26,567 bases of DNA, taken from NCBI GenBank assembly GCA_016200595.1, contig JACQEL010000073.1, positions 1-26,567 of the forward strand. Direction: 5' to 3'. Position numbers and translations under genes: made by a program. The notes under the pieces were generated by a model that worked only from the letters and a program-made list of their open reading frames with translations, did not search any database and had not been told where the DNA came from. This stretch comes from Deltaproteobacteria bacterium (GTDB taxonomy: Bacteria; Desulfobacterota; Binatia; Bin18). Of this stretch, positions 21,591 through 26,567 are shown in pieces (position 1 is the first letter of the stretch; every line of letters starts with the position of its first letter).

Positions 21591-22694
21591 ATGGAATCTA
21601 CAAAAGAAAAATACAGAGAGGTGGTACAACGTACCGAAGAAAAGCTTCTGCCTTTCCTCCGCACGTTCGAGAAACTTCAAGAGGAAATCCACTTGGGCCG
21701 CGTAGGTGAGGCACAAACACGCTTGCGGGAAGCCGGTGAGGATCTTTTCCCAACCCTGACCACGGAGCTTGTGACCCTCTCTCCGCCAGAGTCACTCACA
21801 GAGTTCCACACCAAACTGTCTGAAGCGGTCTCCTCCTTTGCTGAGGCGTACACAACCTTTTTGAGCGGGAAGGGACAGCAATTCGCGCAAGCATTTTTGC
21901 AGAGTCGCCAGGCGCTCTGTCGCGGGCTGTATCTGCTCTATGACCTGCGCGCGCAATTGCCGGTCTTGCAACAGTATTGGCTGCTGCCCTCTGCCCTGCC
22001 TGCACTTGCAACCCTGGAAACCCCAGCGTCGGATGCTGAGGTTCCGGTCGGATTCAGCCATAAACCGGGCACCAACACTCATACCCAGTACTCTCTCTAC
22101 GTGCCAGAAAATTACACTCCCCAGCAGACCTGGCCGCTCATCGTCTGCCTGCACGGCGGATATGGCCGAGGCGATGACTACATCTGGACCTGGTTGCGAC
22201 CGGCCAAGAGCAAAGGCTATCTATTGCTCTCCCCCAAATCTGCTGGCCCTACCTGGTCAGTCCTGAATCCGCCGCTGGATATTCGCTCGATCCAGGTCAT
22301 GCTGGAAGAGGTCTGCACGACTTACGCCGTAGACCGCAAGCGAGTCTACCTCACCGGCCTCTCTGACGGTGGGATTTTCACCTATCTCTTAGGACTGTCC
22401 TGTGCCGAACTGTTTGCGGGAAGCGCGGTAATTGCCGGAGAAATGCACGCGCTGGTGGATCCTTTGTTACGACGAAGCCAGGGAAAAGCCGTGCCTCTGT
22501 TGATCGTGCACGGCGCGCAAGACTTCATCTTCGACGTCGCGTTCACGCGTCAGTCAGTGACCCTGCTGCAGAAGCTCGGCTATAACGTGACCTATCAAGA
22601 GCTCCCTGACTGGGGACACGCGTATACCTATGCGATTAACGAGCAGCGCGTGTTGCCGTGGTTTGAGAGCATAACAGGACTGAGGACTGAGTGA
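21591..22694 (+). CDS. Alpha/beta hydrolase (esterase/PHB-depolymerase-like) with N-terminal helical region
   Basis: A 367-residue protein in two parts. Residues 1-140 are helical with coiled-coil character (EKYREVVQRTEEKLLPFLRT) and not recognised. Residues 165-360 form an alpha/beta hydrolase: oxyanion strand LIVCLHGGYG, nucleophile Ser258 in GLSDGG, probable acid Asp311 (HGAQDFIF) and His343 (DWGHAYT). The layout resembles feruloyl esterase/polyhydroxybutyrate-depolymerase-type enzymes. No signal peptide is visible, so it is probably cytoplasmic. The last five residues and the stop codon come from a heptamer repeat (22676-22766). The ATG is preceded by AAGGTG. Confidence 0.8.
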   Translation: MESTKEKYREVVQRTEEKLLPFLRTFEKLQEEIHLGRVGEAQTRLREAGEDLFPTLTTELVTLSPPESLTEFHTKLSEAVSSFAEAYTTFLSGKGQQFAQAFLQSRQALCRGLYLLYDLRAQLPVLQQYWLLPSALPALATLETPASDAEVPVGFSHKPGTNTHTQYSLYVPENYTPQQTWPLIVCLHGGYGRGDDYIWTWLRPAKSKGYLLLSPKSAGPTWSVLNPPLDIRSIQVMLEEVCTTYAVDRKRVYLTGLSDGGIFTYLLGLSCAELFAGSAVIAGEMHALVDPLLRRSQGKAVPLLIVHGAQDFIFDVAFTRQSVTLLQKLGYNVTYQELPDWGHAYTYAINEQRVLPWFESITGLRTE

Positions 22695-22766
22695 TGAGGA
22701 CTGAGGAAAAGGCTCCTTGGTGGTTCTCTATCTTGCTCAGTCCTCAGTCCTCGTTACTCATTACTG
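22676..22766. repeat. Palindromic heptamer array filling a convergent gene junction
   Basis: Thirteen 7-nt units in one continuous register. The left units are AGGACTG, AGGACTG, AGTGATG, AGGACTG; the right units are AGTCCTC, AGTCCTC, GTTACTC, ATTACTG. Together they form a long hairpin. It supplies the last codons and TGA of the hydrolase gene and stops exactly at the base before the stop codon of the PPOX gene. A bidirectional terminator role is plausible. Confidence 0.8.
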
Positions 22767-23390
22767 CTATGGTAGATGCTTCACCGCCTCGGCGATTCCT
22801 TGCTCTAACAGCTCGACCTTGTCCGAGGCCAGATTGGTGCGCTGGGCTAAGATTTTGCCCCACGAATCACCCTGATAGTGCTGAAAGCGCTCAGGGTTCC
22901 ACAACTCGGCGCGTTTGAATGACCTCGGGCAGTGAAAGAAGCATTCCTCTACTTTCACCTCGATGGCAAGCTGCGCTGGCCGGTCGCGGGCGCTAAGGCG
23001 CTCCAGGAGAGAGGGATCATCGACTACCCTGGCTTGGCCGTTGATGCGCATGGTCCACTCCTCGCCGGGAATCATGAGGATCATGCCGATATGAGGATTT
23101 TGCAAGATGTTCGTGATGCCTTGAAACATCTTGTTGCCCGAGCGGTCGGGTAAGTACAAGGTGCGCTGGTCGGCAATATGGATGAAGCCAGGCGGGTCGC
23201 CTTTCGGAGAGGCGTCGCAGCGCCCCTGCGCATCAGCTGTAGCAATGATCACAAATGGACACTGAGCAATGAAGCGAGCTGCTGCCTCATCAATATAGGG
23301 AAGTTTGTGTTTGACCGTCAGGTCGTCGGGTGGACCGAAACGGTCACAGAGATCCTCGGCAGTACGTGGAGTCGTCGGGGAGAGGCTCAT
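22767..23390 (-). CDS. PPOX-type flavoprotein (pyridoxamine 5'-phosphate oxidase family)
   Basis: 207 residues from the second of two adjacent ATGs (23390), which has the better five-base spacing from AAAGGAGG. The split-barrel FMN/F420-binding fold is indicated by FVIIATADAQGRCDASPKGD, then LYLPDRSGNKMFQGITNILQ and HIGMILMIPGEEWTMRINGQ. The pattern resembles the MSMEG_1061-like FMN-dependent subfamily, whose substrates are mostly unknown. The C-terminal CPRSFKRAELWNPERF is typical of the subfamily. It heads toward the hydrolase gene and lies downstream of nothing on its own strand apart from the GMC oxidoreductase 71 bp away, with which it may be co-transcribed. Confidence 0.85.
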   Translation of the reverse strand: MSLSPTTPRTAEDLCDRFGPPDDLTVKHKLPYIDEAAARFIAQCPFVIIATADAQGRCDASPKGDPPGFIHIADQRTLYLPDRSGNKMFQGITNILQNPHIGMILMIPGEEWTMRINGQARVVDDPSLLERLSARDRPAQLAIEVKVEECFFHCPRSFKRAELWNPERFQHYQGDSWGKILAQRTNLASDKVELLEQGIAEAVKHLP

Positions 23391-23461
23391 CATGTCCTCC
23401 TTTTTTCGCTGTAGCTTAGGACAATTTGCGCGGTGAAGCAAAGGGCCGCCGTGAGCGTGTA

Positions 23462-25024
23462 CTACGTGCGAAACTTCGCCTTGAGGTGGTCAGCAAGCTT
23501 CAGGGACAAAGCGACGATGGTCAACGTGGGATTAGCAGAACCCCCGGTGGGAAAAACCGACGAGCCGGCTACATAAAGATTATGCAGACCATAGAGCCGA
23601 CAGTCTGCGTCTACAACTCCTGTTTTAGGATCATCACTCATCCTGGTCGTGCCCAGGTGATGATTACCACCGCCTGCGCCGTGTAAAATTTCCTCCTCGT
23701 GGTCCGGGAGTTCGAAGCGCAGACGGCCGAAGCCACTCCGACCAACCTCCAACGCCAGCAACTCGTGCGCACGCCGGATACCATATTTGTCGAGATCACT
23801 GAGTTGCCACTTGAGGTGAACACGCCTGAGACCCAGGGCATCCTTCTCGTCGGACAGTGTTACCCGACTTTCAGGATTGGGGATCTGTTCAACGTAGTTG
23901 TTCAGCCGGTATTTTACTCCCCCTCCCTCGGAAGGCTGCCCCAGGCGCCCGCCCATCTCGGCAAGCATGCCGACAACGTAAGCCCCAAGATGTTTCATAC
24001 ATTCAAGGGCACGGTCCTTGGTCCTCAAACACCTTACTATGTGTGACCAAGAAAAGGATTCTGGGGAGAGTTGACTGGCTCCGATCTCAGCACGAAAGTC
24101 TGGGATTTGTTCTCTGCGCACAACGTCTTCCGGCAACGCGAGATGGGCCCGTACCTCTACATCGTCTCCTATACTATGCTGGTGCTCATAGACATCGAGT
24201 TCTGTACTCTGGTCGACAGGAATGATGGAGCCACTAGGATACCAAATGTGCTCCATAAAGAAGCGACCAACCAGATCGTTTTGATTCCCGAGACCAGCCG
24301 CCTGGACATTGTTAGACAGTAGCAGAAGACGGGCATTCTCGATGCCGCCCACAGCCAGCACGAAATACCGTGCCTGCACCGTATACCTCTTGCCGGCGAG
24401 GGTGGCCACGGTGACCTGAGCGACGCTATCAGTCTCAGAGTTGCGCTCGATGGGGAGCACATTCGCATAGAGATAGGTTGTGACATTTTCGGCTTGCCCA
24501 ATGGCTTCCTTGAATTCCTCGCCAAACCGTAACGCACGATAGCGCGAGAAGACCGTCTCAAAACGAGAGGGGTCGAAGGGAAACAACGCTTTGCCGAGTT
24601 TGGCGGACAGGTGGCTTGGATCGTAATCGAATTCCCCTAACCCGATTACGTCGTGCGCTCGTCGATAGAAGGGGAGGAGTTGTGTCCAGGTGATTGGCCA
24701 GCCGCTGAACGGAATCCACGGCCGGGGCTCAAAATTCATTGGTCTGATCGGGAGACAGTTTCCCCCCCAGTGATTCGTGGTTCCGCCAAAATAACGGAGT
24801 CGCGCCTGGTCAAGCGGGATGTAATCGTGGCCGATATTACTGCCTCCGTAGAGTTCCTGCGTAGCCAGATCGAATTCAAACCCTCCGCTCTCAATCAGTG
24901 CCACCCGAAAGGGTTGCCCAATGAATTCCCGGGCGAGAGTGATGCCGGCTGCGCCCGCGCCGATGATGCAGATTTCGGCTCGGGCCACAAAACCGTCCGG
25001 GAGGGAACGACCGTCAACGTACAT
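23462..25024 (-). CDS. GMC-family FAD-dependent oxidoreductase
   Basis: Start taken at 25024 (MYVDGRSLPDGFVARAEICI), giving 520 residues. The open frame runs about 220 nt further upstream, but that part includes a CTCTCCC hairpin and shows no conservation; no good ribosome binding site is visible at either start. FAD motif ICIIGAGAAGITLA (18-31) with GxGxxG at 22-27; GGTTNHWGG matches the second GMC signature region, AVGGIENARLLLLS follows, and the C-terminal half has NHHLGTTRM with the catalytic His, then LYVAGSSVFPTGGSANPTLT. Members oxidise alcohols or sugars; the substrate is unknown. No Tat or Sec signal is seen. Confidence 0.88.
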   Translation of the reverse strand: MYVDGRSLPDGFVARAEICIIGAGAAGITLAREFIGQPFRVALIESGGFEFDLATQELYGGSNIGHDYIPLDQARLRYFGGTTNHWGGNCLPIRPMNFEPRPWIPFSGWPITWTQLLPFYRRAHDVIGLGEFDYDPSHLSAKLGKALFPFDPSRFETVFSRYRALRFGEEFKEAIGQAENVTTYLYANVLPIERNSETDSVAQVTVATLAGKRYTVQARYFVLAVGGIENARLLLLSNNVQAAGLGNQNDLVGRFFMEHIWYPSGSIIPVDQSTELDVYEHQHSIGDDVEVRAHLALPEDVVRREQIPDFRAEIGASQLSPESFSWSHIVRCLRTKDRALECMKHLGAYVVGMLAEMGGRLGQPSEGGGVKYRLNNYVEQIPNPESRVTLSDEKDALGLRRVHLKWQLSDLDKYGIRRAHELLALEVGRSGFGRLRFELPDHEEEILHGAGGGNHHLGTTRMSDDPKTGVVDADCRLYGLHNLYVAGSSVFPTGGSANPTLTIVALSLKLADHLKAKFRT

Positions 25025-25078
25025 TGTCAGGGCTGGCGCTTCTTCAGGATAGGTTTTGGGGAATCGCGCGTTTTCTGC

Positions 25079-25097
25079 CTCTCCCGAAATGGGAGAG
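25079..25097. repeat. CTCTCCC hairpin
   Basis: Perfect 7-bp arms CTCTCCC and GGGAGAG around GAAAT, followed by GATCGGGGTGTGG, a common dispersed-repeat pattern. It lies upstream of the GMC start in the 25025-25361 gap, where I see no gene. Confidence 0.65.
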
Positions 25098-25189
25098 GAT
25101 CGGGGTGTGGAATGACACTCCTCAGAATCACTCGGACGCAGTACTAAACCAGAATGCACGACATGAGGACACTGTTCGTAGCTGCGTGG

Positions 25190-25261
25190 GTAGGGGCGAA
25201 GCATTTGCCCCGGATAGACCAACGCTGTGGGGAGCCTGACATGCAAATGCTTCGCCCCTAC
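25190..25261. repeat. Palindrome with perfect 19-bp arms (GTAGGGGCGAAGCATTTGC)
   Basis: The left arm 25190-25208 and right arm 25243-25261 are exact reverse complements around a 34-nt loop. This is the GTAGGGGCGAAGC type of dispersed palindrome seen in many bacterial genomes. It lies between the LLM oxidoreductase stop and the GMC start. Confidence 0.85.
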
Positions 25262-25361
25262 GGTGGACAGGCGCTAGGGTCGTGTGGACCAATCTCTTGC
25301 CGCCTGGTTTAGTGCATAAATGTATCCTACGAACCGAGAGGCTAAACATCAGGGCCCGCTT

Positions 25362-26207
25362 CTACGCGACCTTGGCAATCTGGGCGGCGTACTTATCCAA
25401 GAGCGGGAGCACTTTGTCTTTCCCTTCAGAGGGCACTCCGAAAACGGTCCGTTCGACTCCCAGTTCTTGATATTGTCGTAGCACCGACTCCTGGTCTGTA
25501 GCCATGAAGATTGAAACCGACAGATCTCGCGGTTGCCGGCCGGCCTTTTCCGCCCGAGCGTGTAGATCTTGGAGAGAGACCCGCAGGTCCTGAACCGCAG
25601 CCCCGACCGGGATCCAGCCATCGCAATAATTCACCACCCGGTTCAGACCGCTGCCAGTGTGCACCCCGAGCAAGATCGGCGGGTGCGGTTTTTGCACGGG
25701 TTTAGGGTAACACCAAATAGGGTCGAAATTGACAAACTCGCCATGATACTCGGCATTCTCTTCAGTCCAAATCGCTTTCATAGCTTCGATCTTTTCCCGC
25801 AACACCTTCCAGCGGCGATCGAATGGCGTGCCGTGATTTTCCATCTCCTCCGCGTTCCACCCTCCACCAATACCGAAGAGCAGGCGACCGTTCGAGAGTT
25901 GATCAACCGAGGCAACTTCTTTGGCGAGCTTGATGGGATCGTGTTCGATGACCAGACAAATACCACTGCCGACCTTGATGGTTTTCGTCGCCGCGGCGGC
26001 TGCCATCAGAGACACGAACAGGTCGTGCGTATGCCAATAATCCTTCGGCAAGTCACCACCCAGAGGCCAGGGAGTGCGCCGGCTGGCGGGAATATGAGTG
26101 TGTTCTGGGAACCAGGCCGACTCGAAGCCGCGATCTTCGCAGGCGCGGGCGAATTCGTCGGGACGTACCGCATAATCTGTGGCAAACATGGCAACGCCGA
26201 GTTTCAT
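25362..26207 (-). CDS. LLM-class (luciferase-like) F420-dependent oxidoreductase
   Basis: 281 residues; AGGAGG lies five bases before the ATG. MKLGVAMFATDYAVRPDEFA opens the TIM barrel; FESAWFPEHTHIP, VGSGICLVIEHDPIKLAKEV and LFGIGGGWNAEEMENHGTPF are characteristic of the probable F420-dependent subfamily (TIGR03619-like), and KPHPPILLGVHTGSGLNRVV closes the core. These enzymes transfer hydride to or from coenzyme F420 on organic substrates; whether this organism makes F420 cannot be seen here, and FMN use remains possible. It is the first minus-strand gene of a possible series with the GMC and PPOX genes, though 337 bp of repeats separate it from the GMC gene. Confidence 0.9.
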   Translation of the reverse strand: MKLGVAMFATDYAVRPDEFARACEDRGFESAWFPEHTHIPASRRTPWPLGGDLPKDYWHTHDLFVSLMAAAAATKTIKVGSGICLVIEHDPIKLAKEVASVDQLSNGRLLFGIGGGWNAEEMENHGTPFDRRWKVLREKIEAMKAIWTEENAEYHGEFVNFDPIWCYPKPVQKPHPPILLGVHTGSGLNRVVNYCDGWIPVGAAVQDLRVSLQDLHARAEKAGRQPRDLSVSIFMATDQESVLRQYQELGVERTVFGVPSEGKDKVLPLLDKYAAQIAKVA

Positions 26208-26226
26208 ACCTTCCTCCTTGTCGTGT

Positions 26227-26243
26227 GGTGGGCGGTGCCCACC
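26227..26243. repeat. GGTGGGC/GCCCACC hairpin
   Basis: Perfect 7-bp arms around GGT, followed by CTAC, as in the common GTAGGGTGGGCACCGCC type of repeat. It lies 20 bp upstream of the LLM oxidoreductase start. Confidence 0.7.
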
Positions 26244-26323
26244 CTACTTTTGGCGAATAGTGACAGGCCAACCGCTTTTTTGCCTATTTCTAGCGTGCGG
26301 TCAATGCGGGTTGGGCCTGCAAT

Positions 26324-26356
26324 AGTAATACGGAAGCCCTCAGGTTCCATATTACT
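26324..26356. repeat. AGTAATA...TATTACT hairpin
   Basis: The stem is AGTAATA plus GGAA against TTCC plus TATTACT, with one C/A mismatch and loop GCCCTCAGG. It lies just downstream of the MFS gene stop and could terminate it. Confidence 0.65.
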
Positions 26357-26368
26357 CGTGGCTTGCCG

Positions 26369-26567
26369 TTAGTCCGCCACCACCGATTCCTTTTCCACTA
26401 TCGTGGGGGTCTGTGGCTCCGATAGGGGCGCGTTAGCGAGCGCATAACAAGCCCCGGTAGCAAGGACCCCTATTAACCCTGCACTGTAGAACGCACTCGC
26501 AAGACTGATATGGTCAGCAATGAAACCAAACAGCAGAGGTCCGACCATCATCCCCAAGCTGTGGACC
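26369..26567 (-). CDS. MFS transporter, C-terminal fragment (5' end beyond the window)
   Basis: The frame is open to the window edge on the minus strand. The visible 65 or so residues contain two membrane segments (MVGPLLFGFIADHISLASAF with the GFIAD loop motif of MFS permeases, and AGLIGVLATGACYALANAPL) and a polar C-terminal tail ending EKESVVAD. This is the usual end of a 12-helix major facilitator protein in the inner membrane. The substrate cannot be inferred. It is upstream of, and on the same strand as, the LLM oxidoreductase, but 161 bp with two hairpins lie between. Confidence 0.75.
   Translation of the reverse strand, partial: VHSLGMMVGPLLFGFIADHISLASAFYSAGLIGVLATGACYALANAPLSEPQTPTIVEKESVVAD

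Noticed and set aside
25025..25246. N-terminal extension of the GMC oxidoreductase
   Set aside because: It runs through a hairpin repeat and part of another palindrome and shows no signal peptide or conserved sequence.
14796..26207. Secondary-metabolite biosynthetic cluster
   Set aside because: Tailoring-type enzymes are present but no core synthase, NRPS, PKS, terpene or RiPP gene was found.

Overview
The window looks like a moderately GC-rich chromosome segment from an uncultured environmental bacterium. Large class III cyclase/ATPase/TPR proteins, an F420-type luciferase-like oxidoreductase, a GMC oxidoreductase, several toxin-antitoxin pairs and many palindromic repeats would suit a soil or sponge-associated lineage such as Binatota or Tectomicrobia. 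That placement is a guess from gene content; no rRNA or other marker is present.

Left third (1-10455, plus strand): three tandem paralogues of a very large signalling protein (A, cut by the window edge; B; C). Each intact copy has an N-terminal helix-turn-helix-like segment, a class III nucleotidyl cyclase domain, a STAND/AAA-type ATPase and a TPR tail. Their interdomain linkers carry 7-nt (in one place 8-nt) tandem repeats. In B the frame is lost inside a heptamer array, and removing exactly one duplicated heptamer restores the conserved C-terminus, which makes B a candidate phase-variable gene. A small conserved-looking ORF sits between A and B.

Middle (6037-14626): four toxin-antitoxin pairs, all on the minus strand: TumE-like/partner, VapBC (PIN/ribbon-helix-helix), DUF5615/DUF433 (VapBC45-like) and HigBA. 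They are interspersed with an SDR oxidoreductase and with two decayed fragments of further copies of the cyclase/TPR family, one abutting a possible insertion-sequence end.

Right part (14796-26567): metabolic genes. These are a winged-helix SAM methyltransferase; a berberine-bridge-type flavin oxidase divergent from an SDR; a free-standing archaeal-type threonyl-tRNA synthetase editing domain; a two-subunit CoA-transferase whose alpha gene is split by an in-frame TGA; an O-methyltransferase; an alpha/beta hydrolase; and, on the minus strand, a PPOX-type flavoprotein, a GMC oxidoreductase, an LLM-class oxidoreductase and the C-terminus of an MFS transporter. CoA-transferase, SDR, hydrolase and flavoenzymes together suggest catabolism of a lipophilic or aromatic compound, but no pathway can be named.

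Intergenic DNA is dominated by hairpin repeats of at least eight different sequence types, including a MITE-like element of about 240 bp and a heptamer palindrome that exactly fills a convergent gene junction. No tRNA, rRNA or CRISPR array was seen.
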